Source: Clavelina lepadiformis (Eukaryota > Chordata > Ascidiacea > Aplousobranchia > Clavelinidae). From it: a stretch of DNA of 64,000 nt. This document shows, one piece after another, positions 21,030 to 33,816 of this stretch. The notes under the pieces were generated by a model that had not been told where the DNA came from, made no database searches, and saw only the letters and a list, made by a program, of their open reading frames with translations. The stretch is from positions 4,590,501 to 4,654,500 of the forward strand of contig NC_135247.1 in assembly GCF_947623445.1 (NCBI RefSeq), given 5' to 3'. The translations under genes and the position numbers were made by a program. The first letter of the stretch is position 1. Each line of letters begins with the position of its first letter.

Positions 21030-24000
21030 AATATTAATATCAAAACAAACCTGAAATTCCGAGAGTAAAAACAGCTAAGTTTATTAAAGCCTATAAATTA
21101 ATGTGGTTATTATTAGCACAAATCAAAGACAGTGCCAAGTATACAATTTGCCTGTTTATTTTGGTGTCAACTAAAATCCGAACCTCCATCGTTAGTAATG
21201 TTCATAACATATCGCAAACGCACCTTCAGCAGTTTACAGCAGTTGGTAGTGGTTAGTAACGTTGGGTTACTCCTGCCTGCCGATGTTAAACAGAGTATTT
21301 TTTTCATTGTCATAAGTTCGGAATTTATTTTTATTTATTGAACAATGTTTACACTAAAAAAAAAAACAGCAACGCTGCAGATTACCGCCACTTTGCGTTG
21401 ATTGTGGCACGTTTAGCATCAATAGCATGCCCTACAGTTTGTTATCCTTTTCAATATCAAACTATGTTGCGTTATTTAGTGACGTAATTTCCGCTGCCAC
21501 ATCCCGATACTTGTGCGCCGCCCAAAAACCATTTAACGCTCATATGCTGCATTCGCTAGGGGCGAAATGCTGCTCTAAAGTGTTTATGTTTGCGGTGAAA
21601 CGGCACAAACCTTCGCTGTTTAAAGCGCAATGAAAGGCGTTTTGTATTGCGGTACAGGGAAGGTATTTTTCGCCGAACTCATGTAGACACTTTCGCTTTT
21701 ATCTCTGCAGCTGCACTCGTAGTACAGGTTGACGGCTGTGTGTGGCGTTGCGTTGTCCGAATAAATCGCCTTCAGGTGTAGCAGCCAAGATTTGCGTTGA
21801 TTGCTGTTGATCAGTAAGACTTAACTTGTACAGCATGTTTTTTTCTTTATTGATTGGTGAAGAAAAACAGGTTTTTAGTTTAAACGTCAAAAAAGGAGGT
21901 TATTAACGTATAACTTATTTAACAATTAGTTGCCATTGTAACGTTTATAAGAGTTTGCCTAATTTATTATACCAAGTTTTAGATTGCTGATGTAAGTTAT
22001 TTATCTCTATCAGACTGTAACACAGAGTGTTGTCTCCAGAAAAAAATAGTATTTAAAAACGGAGTCTCAGCTATTTTCACATTGAGATTTTCCGTTCAAA
22101 AATGTACGTAAATGTAGAAAAACGTACAGCGTTTTGTTTGCACGTGCTGGTTAGGTCGTAATGCTGTAAACTACGTAAAACTTGTGCAGCTTATTGAACA
22201 AGTTATAGGCAACGCAACAAGTTTTTGTACACCGAGAAATATCGTGATTGACGCACTTCATTTAAGTTGGGAGATGTGTACGTGCCAGATCTTAGACGCC
22301 TGTGCAGTCATCGGAGAACAAGTTGGATTTATTACCGTCATGGATTTTATGCACGTTAGATCTGCGTCATAGAACCTTCTTGGTGCTTTAAGAGTTGCTT
22401 GTGAACCACTAAGGACAGTTAACCGACAAAAATACTTAAGATCGTACTGGACAGCTGCATGGAATAAATGATTTTTTCTGCATTGTTTAAGGTGATTGGC
22501 TTTAAAAAATTCCGACATTCGGTATTGCTTAAGCTGTCGTTGTAAATACAAATGTGCAGATGAATTATATATGCATGTTTGTTTCACATCAATATTCTCT
22601 AATGCTTATACGTTCCGCTACGGATTTGGCTGTTTAATGGCGATTTAAGACAGGTTGGTGCCGTATGCTTAACTATTATTTTAAAAAAATGTCTAATAAG
22701 CCAGCATAGTAGATTAGCATTGATGTCCTGTATGCAGACATGACTTCCTTTTGGAAGACAGCTACCAACTCCGGAAAATCACGTCATACCGTGACAGCAG
22801 TGCAGTGCGTTGCGCATACAACTGCTAGCACGTATATATCCCTGCGTGTTGTGCAGTTAGTTGTCGCCTCAATTTAGCATTCTTGCGACGTAGGAGCAAC
22901 GTCTGAAGTCGTTATATGCGCTGCTAAAATTAACAAATTTCGTCCGCGAAACCTTTGTCTGGTTATAATTTAACATGCCGCTCTTTAGACCAGAGTTATT
23001 TTTGACAAGTGGTGCACAAACGTTATGGCGGGCTTACAGTTGTACAATATGTTGGTCATTATAGTTGCACCGAATGGCTGTAACGTTTTATTTGCATGAA
23101 TGTTATGTTTTTGGTTTTTGCAAATAGATTTCGGATTTTGCATGAAAATCCATGATTTTAACACCATATTTTTTAAAGCATTGTTGGCGTTTGCAGCGCA
23201 AAATCATGTTTAACGTAAATGCACCGAATTTATATGTTCGGTGGATATTCGCTTGGCTTCGAACTGAGTACAGTTTCAGTTCTTGTTAGCAACAGTCAAA
23301 CTGAAAATTTCTGATTCTGTTTCCCGGCATTGATGCTGATGCAGGTCTTTTATGTCAAAATGCTTGCTTTGTGTCCATACTTCCTCAAAGGGAACGCAAA
23401 CGCATTAAACATTGTACTTTCCAATTCATTCTCTGCTAACAATTTAACTCACTACACTTCCGGGTTTAGTTCGAAGCTTGTGACTTGGAATGTTTGATGC
23501 TGCACAGATGCGTTAGATGCGTTTGTGGGGTAGTGCGTCACTTTTCTTGGTTAGAGGTAATTACAATCATTTTTTAGTAAAAAACTTTAGTATAAAACCT
23601 GTAGCAGCGTAGCAAGTAGTTTCTTAGATTTGAGGAAAATTGCTATGGAATGGTTTTTCAGAGGTTCTTAAACTATGCCTTAGGGCTGTGGTTCCCCACC
23701 TTTCCTACTTGGGGACCCTTAGCTGCGTTAATTCCTTTCTCGCAGACCCCAACTTTGAAATTGTTACCTAATAGGTTATTTATGAGGAATTTAAGTATAA
23801 CTCGCGTAGCCCAGAGTTGGAAGTAACTATTGCATTTCGGTGGTATTAGTAAATTCTTCTGGTATTCTAGTTCACAACAAGGAGCCTTATGTTAGACAAC
23901 TTGTCCACATTGTCAAATTATAGCTGTTGATGTATTGAAGGAATCAGGATATGGTTTTTCAATATTTTTGCCGTCTTTTGTATGTAACGTATTAACATAT

Positions 24001-27000
24001 ACCTGTCATCACAAATATGATAAATGATCGAATGAATCATATTGACCGCGCTATATATATTATATAATATATATATATCACTGAGTCATTTAATAAAATC
24101 AGGTCAGCTTTGAATATGCTTATGATAACAGTGATATGCATCACACTGATATTGATAAGACAAGGAAACAAATCTCCAATTACCTTGGTGCGAGGTAGCA
24201 GGTGTGCAGCTTACCGGCTTGTAGAGCAACATTCGCTAACACGGCCCAGACATGGTGTTGCACCATACAGATGGACATAATCACCATTAGGCGGCTAGCT
24301 ATAACTTTGACGTAGCGTTTCGTTTCATAAATTATTAATAACGCCATATCGTTTATCAAAGATTTAACAAGCTATGAGAGACAATGATTGTATTGCTTTT
24401 TCTTGCAAGTTTTCCTGATCTATATCTGATGCAGCGAAGACCACAGCCGTTGTATTTACTGGGTGGATTTTCTCTTATGGCTATTTGACTTGCCGCAGAT
24501 GTCAATTTGGTTTGTTGCCACGTTTAGAGATGTCCCGTGGCTTGATGCCACTTCAATGTCGCAATCACGTGACTAGGCTTTAGAGTGCCGCTCGTCTAAA
24601 TGGTATTTAATCACGTAAACAAACTTGTTTATCTGCATGCCGGATAGCACGTTCAAAAGTATACGATACGAGATCAGAGTAAAATGAGTATTAACGAACG
24701 TGGAAAGCTCCTTGTTTGTTGTGGCTTGAAAGTTTAGAACCCTTCATTTGCCTGTAGTGTGTAATTCACCACTGGGGTTCGTAGTGAATCTGTCGGTCAG
24801 GTGTATTTTTGTTACCGCCTTTCGCGTTTCTTCGAATTGTGGTTAATGTTCTTCTATCCGCCCTGGGAATTAATTCGGGTTTCCTAACCATGTACGAAGA
24901 AAGATGTCTGTCTAGGTTCTGGTGTCGCCTTATTGTAAAACTCTGTTCAATTCCCTCTTGGAGAAATGCTCCACTAATTTGATTCCACTTTCGCAGCGTA
25001 GCAGACACCTTGGACAAGGCAGATATAATCTTTAATACAGTCCGAGTGCACAGCACTTCTCCATAGGGGCGGCAAAATATGTTATGATTTCACGTCAGGT
25101 GAAATATTTCGTTTAAATGCGAACACCTTAAACAATTGTATCGTAGCCACACTGTTTGAAGAAAATTTTTCGAGACGCCGCGCTGTTTGAAGATCACTTT
25201 CCGGTTATTGAAAATTCCATAGCTTGGAAACCTACGGCAACTTTTGATTTGAACCGGATAAGTTGCAGGTAGTGCGCCTGTTCTCCGACCGTGGTCTGGT
25301 CTACCGTGGATCTTTGAAAATTCCCGTAGTAATTCAATGCAGCACTATGATCTCAACCTGTCTAGATAAACCGCAAAGTTTAATGGAGTGTCGAAGATAA
25401 AGCGAGCTTGCGTTACTACTCGATTTAACCACTATTTGCGTGTTTACAACGATAAACTATGTGTTTCGCTCTGTCCGAGTGCGATAAAGAGATAGCTGTA
25501 TGATCTTTATACGGCCGGCGAAGGTTCTAGCACCGTGTGCTAAAACCTAGATGAAGACAGCGACCGTACTACCGGTAACTACTTGTCCCGATACTAGTTG
25601 TTATTAGATTTACTCGATTTTGTGTAAATTGCAACGAATGCGTTGCTTTGACGATAATTTTATGACAGCTTACAGCCTATCACTAGTCGCTGCCACCGGA
25701 ACGTCAAACCATGTAGTTTGAGCCTATGTTTTTTTCTTATGGTATTTTAATAAATTCCTAGATTTAAGCTTGTTGACTATAGTCATAAAGTATGTTAACA
25801 GCGATATAAGTTGTTTTGATCGCTTTCTGCGAGGTTTTGACGACATTGGAATTGAATGTCATGTTAGTCGTAGCGCCAATCGTAGTATTGAGTTGAGTTG
25901 TTGCCTGTTTATCAAGGAAATTTTTGTCCTTTGGAACGTAATGAGTAATGACATTAATTGGTGTAAATTGTGAAAATCCTCGTGTTTTTTTCTTTTGTAA
26001 TAACAACGTATGTTGTAACGCGAAAAGGATTAATCAAAACATTTACGAACTTTGTAGTGTAGTTACATCATAGGTAAAATAAATATATCTTAGTTTTTCA
26101 TACTTTACTCCGCCTGTGGTGAAGATTGTTAGAAAACTTCCACAAATTCACAAGACTTCAGGCAAACAGGCGCTAGTTCTAACCTGCAGGCCAGTCGGTT
26201 TGCTTTTCAATATCAACTCCCGAGTCATGTACAAGCGACTATAATCAAATCATCAGCAGGAAGCGACCTAATACGCTCATGTTTTATGATGTCATAAACA
26301 CGATGTACGTAATCAGGTTGTTGTTTACAATGATAAACTGAACCAAGTGGGCTAAGTTGCAAATAATTTTCAATCTAATACGCGATAAATGTAGGCCGTT
26401 GGAATTGTTTGCTGATAGAGAGGACCCAGAAAAAGACTGGTAGCGGTGGCAAACATTACCTAGGTTTTTTGTCCTTCTATTACTTACGAGTGTTTGGTTT
26501 GGGGAATACTTGGCAGGTATTTTGGTTTCTTTTAGTAGGTGACGATTTCAATGTAAACGCTTTTTAGAGACATATATATATTCTGTGGTGGCGTCAGTAG
26601 AAGTGACTTATGTTGTATGCCGCCTCGAAATTTAACGCCAAAATTACCGAAGGTGATGAATTAAATGTCATAATTAGCAATAATACGTTGCAATAAACGA
26701 CGAAAAGGATACTAAACTGTATGCTTTCCCTTATTCATTCGCAGATGACGGTTCAATAATAATGCAATGCATTTGTCACGATAGCCCAACAGTTGGCAGG
26801 CGTATGTCGCTTCTTTGAAAAAATTGTGATGTATTGGTTGTAGTGAGCGAAACGTCAATAATCGAATTTTAATTCTCGTCTAGGAAGGATTCTTTTTCTA
26901 TAACATAGCACAAAGACACCACTCGAAGATTCATAATGCTCTCTAAATCTTTAAATAATGCAGTTTCAGTTAAGTACACAAGCTCTGCACCACAGATGCT

Positions 27001-27555
27001 TCAATTTACAAATGCAATCTTTTATTCAACACCGTTTAATTTTCGAAGCGATGCTTCGATTCTTTTCGACTACAATTGTGCAATTGCGCTCTTAGGCAAC
27101 CACAGTAACTATCGCTAATTGGAAAAAATTGAGGAGAAAGATATATGGCGCATTTGGGGTAATTAGCGCGTTTTGCAACTAGACACTTAACCGACATAGC
27201 AATTGTTTGTCTTTGAAAAGCTTTTGTGTGATTCGAATTTGACGACGAACAACAACTATACCCTGTTTGTGGTCTGGTTCATAAGAACGCTAATTTTAAT
27301 TTCTTTCCATTTTACGAGACTCTGTTTAAACAAAAGAATGAATTAAAAGTGTTAATCTGAAGGATTAATTAAATGGATTAAAAGTGTTACAGTAGCTGCC
27401 TAATCAGTGTTAAAATTGTCTTGCTTTTCGCGGGCGGTTTAAACGCGTTTGCAAATGATGACCATTGTTTTTCCTTGGTAGCGATAAGCGTTGTTACGTC
27501 ATAAAAGAATTTGAAAAAAGGCGCCGGCCTCTGGTGAAAGAAAAAAAAGGAAAAA
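21030..27555. other. 6.5 kb without recognisable genes
   Basis: Only short open frames without domains or splice logic are present. There is an AT dinucleotide tract at about 24050-24080 and a probable hAT terminus at about 23658-23770 (CAGAGGTTCTTAAACTATG, then GTGGTTCCCCACC followed by GGGACCC). The rest shows nothing I can name. It may hold regulatory DNA for the gene at 27556. Confidence 0.5.
23658..23770. repeat. Probable hAT terminal fragments
   Basis: CAGAGGTTCTTAAACTATG resembles the ends at 11227 and 16740, and a second end-like sequence, CTGTGGTTCCCCACCTTT, follows about 30 bp later. No partner end or target duplication was found. Confidence 0.35.
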
Positions 27556-30500
27556 ATGGCAGACGATTCAACTCCCGCCGAAGTCATAGAAGACATAACT
27601 GCACCAGATAACCAGGAAACAAGCACTGAGACGCAGGAAGAACCAAAACCTGACCAAGCAGAACAAGAGAGTAGTCCCGCTGAGATCGCAGAACAAGAAC
27701 AAGGCGAAACCGAGAAAATCGAAGACACCCCTGATACTAAGCCAGAGGAAATGGGAGAATCAGCAACTGAACAACCTGCAGGTATTGTGTCACTGGTAGA
27801 AATATATGAAAACTGTTTGGTTGTAGATCTGTCGGTAATCTACACAAGAAAACGTGTTTTTCTGAAAGCCTTGATTGAAAATATTACCCATCTCCTTAGA
27901 AAGTTTTGTTTTGTTTTCACATGTGTAATAGAGCGATAATAACCAGTATTCTGTTTCTGATATTGTGGGTTATAAAACTATTCATTTAACTGGTATATTT
28001 AGAAATAGTTTCGTCAAAATAGCCTACTATGCGAATACCGGCGTGTAATGCTCAATGGTTGTGTTTGCGCCTAGTCGATAAAAGAAACTTACAGAAGTCC
28101 CAATTTTGGCCAGCTTGAATAAACGTGATTAGACGGAATTTCTGTGGGTTAGTCAGTCAGTTAGTTGTTTTAAAAGGATTAATTATTTCTTGCTTGCAGT
28201 CTCCAAAGGGCCTGGTGGTTATCTGGACTACTTAGTGGCGTATTTAGGTCATCACGCTTTGCAGCTGGATAACCGCAAACTCGCTGTTTCTTTTCTCCTC
28301 AGTTTATCCACAGAGAAAGCTGTGACAGTCCAATAAATCGTTAATTGAAATGCGACTTCTGGTTTATTGGATTTCATTTTTCTTATTACCCTGGTTTATT
28401 GTGGAGGAAGCATCGAGCAAAGTCGAAGTTAAGGAACTTTTCTCGTCTGTTGCTTGCACGATTGCCTGTTTGTTGTATTAGTTTCTAAAGCGATCTGTAT
28501 AAAAGCGTGCTTATTTCAAAAATTTGCAGCAATATCGAATTCTAAACGGTTAATTTGGCTTTTGCTCACTGAACATTGGTTTTAAAACAAGTGAAGTCCA
28601 TGTGTTAAGGAATTAAGAAACTCTGTGGAAATATTTTGTTGTAAACTATAGCAACTTAAAAAATAAGTTCCTAGAAAATCCAACGCTAAATTTCTTTAAA
28701 GAATTGTTATATTCAAGCCTAACTGTTGCGATTTTCCAAAAGTTTTGTTTATCGCTTGATATGCGCACGTAATAACTGGATGGAAGTTTGCCATTGTTTG
28801 CGTCATAGTATCCGCAAATTGCCTTCCTTGAATGACGTAAACTATTTAAAAACAGTAACTGAAAATGTTAGCATGTATCAGTTTCTGATACCCAAGTAGC
28901 AAGCCGTAGGTGTAGGCGCGGAAAGAAAGTCTCTGCGTAATAAAATGAAGTCCCGCAGGTTTTATTGTTCTCTCGTGACGAGAAATTACGCAACATGTGA
29001 GTCAGATTTTGATTTATAAACCTTCCGTGTTGTGTCCCTGTGACGTACCGTCCTTTTAAACGCAAGCAACTTGAAATCCATTGATGACACCGCGGCCTCT
29101 TCCTTCCCTTGGGGTTATGAAAGTTCACATGCTTCGTCGTCTCTTTGTACTGTATTATTGCCATAAACATTACCCTCTAAAATTATACCTTCATACAGCA
29201 GGCTATTTAGCATGCGGAATGCCCGTAAGTTTAATTTCTAATTCGACTTGTTTTTTTAGTTACACCTGAGGTGGCCGCCCCGGAGCCCGAAGAACAGAAA
29301 GAGAAGGTCGAAGAAACGGTTGGTCATCATCGTTTATAAGAAACTTACCATATGTTAAGAGAAAACGATGAACATTATTGTTGTATTACCGTATGTTATC
29401 TTCTGTGACTCGATATACTTTAAAGATGATTATCAATACTTCCTATTACTATGTTGACTACGGCCTTTAGCATTTCCAATGCTCCAAGCTTCACCGCGAT
29501 CAAATATAATGATAAAATCTAGTAAACTACACAAACTAGTAGTTCCAGTAAATAAATTAACAACTTTTAATCGATTAATAGAGTCCCGCTCCTGATTCTG
29601 CACCCGCTGAAGCTGAATGTGAATTGAAAGAGGAAGAAGAACCTAAACAGGAAGAGTCAGCTCCAGAGCAAAAGCAGGAGGAAGCAGTTGCAGAGGAGGC
29701 AGAGCAGAAAGAAGAAGCTGCTCCTAAAGAAGAAAAAACCTCGGAACAAGCAGAGGCAGCTGAAGGTGGTGAAACGTCGAAACCAGCTGAGGAGAAGGAA
29801 GGGAAGCCAGCGGAGGAGGGCAAAGAGAAGAAGAAGAAAGGTCGTCTTTCCAGCAAATCATTTAGGAAAGTTTTTAAGTTTTTTACAACAAAGAAGAAAA
29901 GTGAAAAGACGGAAGGTATGTTTTCCTGAGATTAAATTTTGTTATAGAACCTGGTAAACCATGTAAGTTATAATGTTATAAAGTCCAACAAGTATTTTGT
30001 TTTTCATTGTGTTAATGGAATTTCTTGCAGGTGAATCCGAGGAGAAATCTAAGAAAGCTGACAACGCAAAAGACAAAAGTGCCGAAGAGCCTAAGGAAGT
30101 TGCGGCACAGGAAAACGATCAAGCTCATCAAGAAAACGAAGCAAAGAACGAAGAGAGTAAGTAGTTCATTAACGTCACTTTGTAAACCCCAGTAAAGTGT
30201 TTGAATCTTCAAATCGAGGCTTGAAAATGGGTTACCTGGTCAAGTAGCGCATTAGTCGCTCAAGAGATAGTTTGTCAAGTAAATGCAAAGTAAAGCGAGT
30301 TATGTAATCGTTTCTATAACTAAAATTTATCTAAAGCGCCCCCCGACGAGGGCTCAGATGAGACGAAAGAGCAAAATGTAGATCCTGGTAACGATGAACA
30401 AGTTCTTTTACATGGGGAACCACCTGAACATGCCACCGAAGGTTCGAGTGATTTATGATTGCGATTTGCAATCCAAATTCAGTTGAACCTTTTGCTAACC

Positions 30501-30899
30501 CAGCTTTTAAGTTGATCGCAATCAGTTTCAAATCACTAACAAAACGAATTGAACTTTGATTACTTATTGTTTATTTCATTGCGGTTAATACTGGAAACTT
30601 CACTTTACTCACAACTTGCAGTAATGCAGCGGTGCGGTATGATTTTATTGCTTGCAACATGCACAATAGGCCATAGGATTTGGCTTCAAATCTTTTTTGT
30701 CTTGGGATCATTGCATTACTTTGTAAAATAGCTAGATGAATGTCATGTTACCGATTTTTTACGTTGTTCAGATGCTGTGGAAGTGAACGAAACTCCTAAT
30801 GGCGACACAAAAGCGGTGGAGACATCGGAAGAAATTAAATCTCCCCCCGCAAATGAGGCACCCGAAACCGAGAGCAACGCTGTGGAAGCCGCCGGCTGA
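27556..30899 (+). CDS. Acidic disordered protein with MARCKS-like basic effector segment
   Basis: Six exons with matching phases: 27556-27781, 29260-29318, 29582-29915, 30031-30156, 30337-30441 and 30772-30899; 325 residues. The protein is almost entirely Glu, Pro, Ala, Lys and Gln, so it should be unfolded. Within it, about residues 176-204 form one dense basic and aromatic stretch: KEKKKKGRLSSKSFRKVFKF followed by FTTKKKSEK. This resembles the effector domain of MARCKS and the polybasic regions of AKAP12-type scaffolds, which bind acidic membrane lipids and calmodulin and are released by phosphorylation of Ser within the segment. The start MADDST lacks Gly2, so N-myristoylation as in MARCKS is not expected. 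Family membership is inferred from composition and this segment only. Confidence 0.8.
27782..29259 (+). other. Intron 1 of the MARCKS-like gene
   Basis: Bounded by the donor GTATTG and an acceptor after a T-run. No further coding exon was recognised inside it. Confidence 0.6.
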
Positions 30900-31965
30900 A
30901 ACACTTAACTTATGTACATTTTTCTGATCGTACTAAACCCTTGTTTGATCTTAAACCAGGGCATTGTTGGACATGTGTGTTAGTTAGGACCAAATTTCAT
31001 TACAGCGTGTCACCATTTAACCGTCAACTACGTAATAAGAGGTAACCATTGCTGAGCCACAACCAGTTTAATATGCATCACAGTAATACCCCTTTCTGAA
31101 TTCGATTTTCAAAAGTTTTAATTGCTCATTTACAATTATCAGTTGTAATTGCTTTATATGTTACCGCACTTTTACTCGTGATTTTTTGTAAATAGCCAAA
31201 AAGATATCTCCGCGTTTTTGTTCTTTTTAAATTTTATGACCGTACGGCAGGTGTTGTGTTATATCAGCCATAAAGATCGCGTTGTAAATAGGTTGTCGTT
31301 CAGTATCGTCACCATACTTCAAACAATGCAAAGTAACGTCTCGTTTGAATGGTTTTCGTCAGCAAATCGTTTCGGTTTCAAATTAAAATTGCCTTGAATA
31401 TTGTTAGTCATAGATCTAAGCTTGAACTGAGTTTACAAATTAACAGAGGTCCTGATTAGTCTTGATTTAGGTTGAACATTGAAGGCTAGGCAAATAAAAA
31501 AATAATTGCTAACTTCATTGTAGTTAACACAATAATTGCACTAGTTTGAAATTGGCATACAAAAACTTTTTTAGATTTTATTTATTGGTTACAAAACGAT
31601 GATTAAATAAGAATTTTGAAGGTAGGCTACGTTAAAAAAGCGCTACGCAAAAACTGAAGAGCCAGAGAAGATAGTGGCATTTAATTGCTTCTCCCTTGGT
31701 TTTAGTGTTTTTGTTTTTTTTTGAATTGCTTAATCTTCCCAACATTTAATTCAGTAGAATTTGTATCATAACATACTGCAGCCAAATGTTTGGTTTTTAA
31801 ATTTCTGGGCAAATTAGCTTATTGGAGAACATTCTGTCAAGCTTGTTCTTCTGGCACTTCAGCTGTTGTCGTTATTTTCAGCTTTCGGTAATACGCCATG
31901 GACAGGTTACCATGGTGTTACACACTCACGAACTATGCTGTTATTGTGTTACTTGTTAATTTCTT
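30900..31965. other. Intergenic between convergent genes
   Basis: This holds the 3' ends of the MARCKS-like gene (+) and the Sulfotransfer_4 gene (-). AATAAA-like sequences occur (for example near 31495), but the cleavage sites cannot be fixed. Confidence 0.4.
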
Positions 31966-33816
31966 TTAAGTGCAAAGATAGCAACCTACGTACAGTGTCA
32001 TAACTAGCACGGTAACCATAACGATGGTGCATTCAGTTTGAAGTCGTTTTATCAGTTTCGACTTCTCCGCAATTTTCTCAGCCACAACGCTCCCCTTAAC
32101 ATTCTTGTGAGGAAATGGCTTGTCTGGTACCGGAACGCCCAAAAATTTACATAACGGTCCCCAACCATCTTTGCAATGATACACCAAAAGTTTGGCTTCA
32201 GGCGCGCACTAAAAATAGACCGGCAATTAACCTTTTTCTGAAATGCATGAGGCAAATATTAATTGTTACCGGTTAGTTTTGGGAAATTGCTACAATATTG
32301 TGTAAAGTCGTACCATCGTCATACTCACCATTAGTACGTCTGCATTGTGACTTTCATATTTCTTTCTCATTAATGCACCGTTAGTTCTTTTGAGGTAGCT
32401 CAAATGCCATGGCCAGAGTGGACGCGCCCCGAATACCACTCGTCCTATGCAAAACAAAAGGAATTGCGGTGAATGTTTACGCCAAGAATTTATATCCTGT
32501 TGAGTGTTGATAATACCAGGAAGTTATCAATTGTTTTTAAAATGAAAATCTTAAAAATTTTTCCTCGTTTTACATTTGGTTTGAAGCATGACAGAACAAA
32601 ATTTATCGATTCACAATTTTTCTTTGAGTCAGTTTAAAACAAAGGAAAATAAACTAACTTCAGACAGCCGGGCTACAAGCCCAGTCAAAAATTCGTGACT
32701 TGCTTGCTATAATAATATATGTAATACTTGCACAAAGTTGTAACCAAATCAAGCTAACACGTCTGCCTTTTATGTAACGCGCTTATTATTCCAACGATCT
32801 TAGCAGATCAATGCAACATTTTAAACTTATAATCTCAAACATTTCTTTGAAAAAGTTTTCATTCTTCGGAGTCAGCAAACGATGTTACTTTAATGTAATC
32901 TCTGCATACCCAACTCGTTCATCATGAACTGCATGCTCATAGCAGTCGGACAGCAGCAGGTCATCAAACGATAAATCGTGTTCTCCTCAAGCACTTTAAT
33001 CTGACCTTTCATGCTCATCCACCAAACATCACCATTCTCTCGCATGGATAAGATTATCTGAAATCCAATTTACGGTACAGAATATTTCATCTTATGTTTT
33101 CACCACTTTCTTTAGTGATAAGGCAATTTGCTGCCTAGTGGGGTGATGATAAGAAAAGGTTAGCAGACACGTAGCCTATATCAATATGATAAAACTTATA
33201 TTTGTAGTATAAAGCAGTGCTTTTACTGCACATAGTTAAAATTCCAATAACTTACTTTACGATGATTCATTTAATAACAAAGTACGCGTTATACGTTTCA
33301 CACTGTTCAGATTTTAATTTTAGTGTTGTGTTTTATCTAATTTTATATTAAACAACTTTTTTTGTGTGACCGCATATAAATGGATCTGGAAACTGAAATC
33401 GAAAATCTTGTACCTCTCGCTTCAGAGGCTTAAGACTCTTTCAAGCCTACTGACAGAAATTTCATCACTCCTTACTTTTTACGGCTTTCTGTTGCTCACC
33501 GGTGCAGATAAATGATAGATTTATAATGGATTAATTATATAACCATAACAACATGACGACTAACTTTGGCATCTGGAAAAGCTTGGTGGATCTCTTTCCA
33601 ATAATAACAAGCAGGAAGATCGGTGACCGCATCCACATCTTTGTACATCCGTTTGAAGACATCTTCGTTAGATCCCTCGGACAATACTTGAAACCACTCT
33701 TGTCGATAAAACAAAAAGTTTTCTTCAAAGTCAAAGACAGCAAAGCCAAGGTCGCTTAGAGCCGCATATAACGTCTTTGTTCCTGTCTTCGGAAATCCAG
33801 CACAAATCACTTTCAT
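31966..33816 (-). CDS. Sulfotransferase-family protein (Sulfotransfer_4 type) with C-terminal membrane segment
   Basis: Four exons in frame: 33816-33565, 33057-32910, 32444-32329 and 32208-31966; 252 residues. The N-terminus MKVICAGFPKTGTKTL is the P-loop-like PAPS/nucleotide-binding motif. Then come LSDLGFAVFDFEENF, TDLPACYYW, AFPDAK, ILSMRENGDVWWMS, and near the end LVYHCKDGWGPLCKFLGVPV followed by PFPHKN. This set marks the Sulfotransfer_4 family, single-domain proteins common in ascidians and other invertebrates; their substrates are largely unknown. The last 22 residues (CTIVMVTVLVMTLYVGCYLC) form a likely membrane anchor, so the protein is probably tail-anchored. The start is the ATG at 33816, placed just before the beta-strand of the loop. 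Confidence 0.9.

Noticed and set aside
24766..25056. 96-codon frame (minus)
   Set aside because: No recognisable domain, no splice context and no neighbouring exons; likely chance.
27387..27728. Antisense open frames rich in Ser (27387-27728 and 29575-29856, minus)
   Set aside because: They are shadows of the Glu-rich codons of the MARCKS-like exons on the plus strand.
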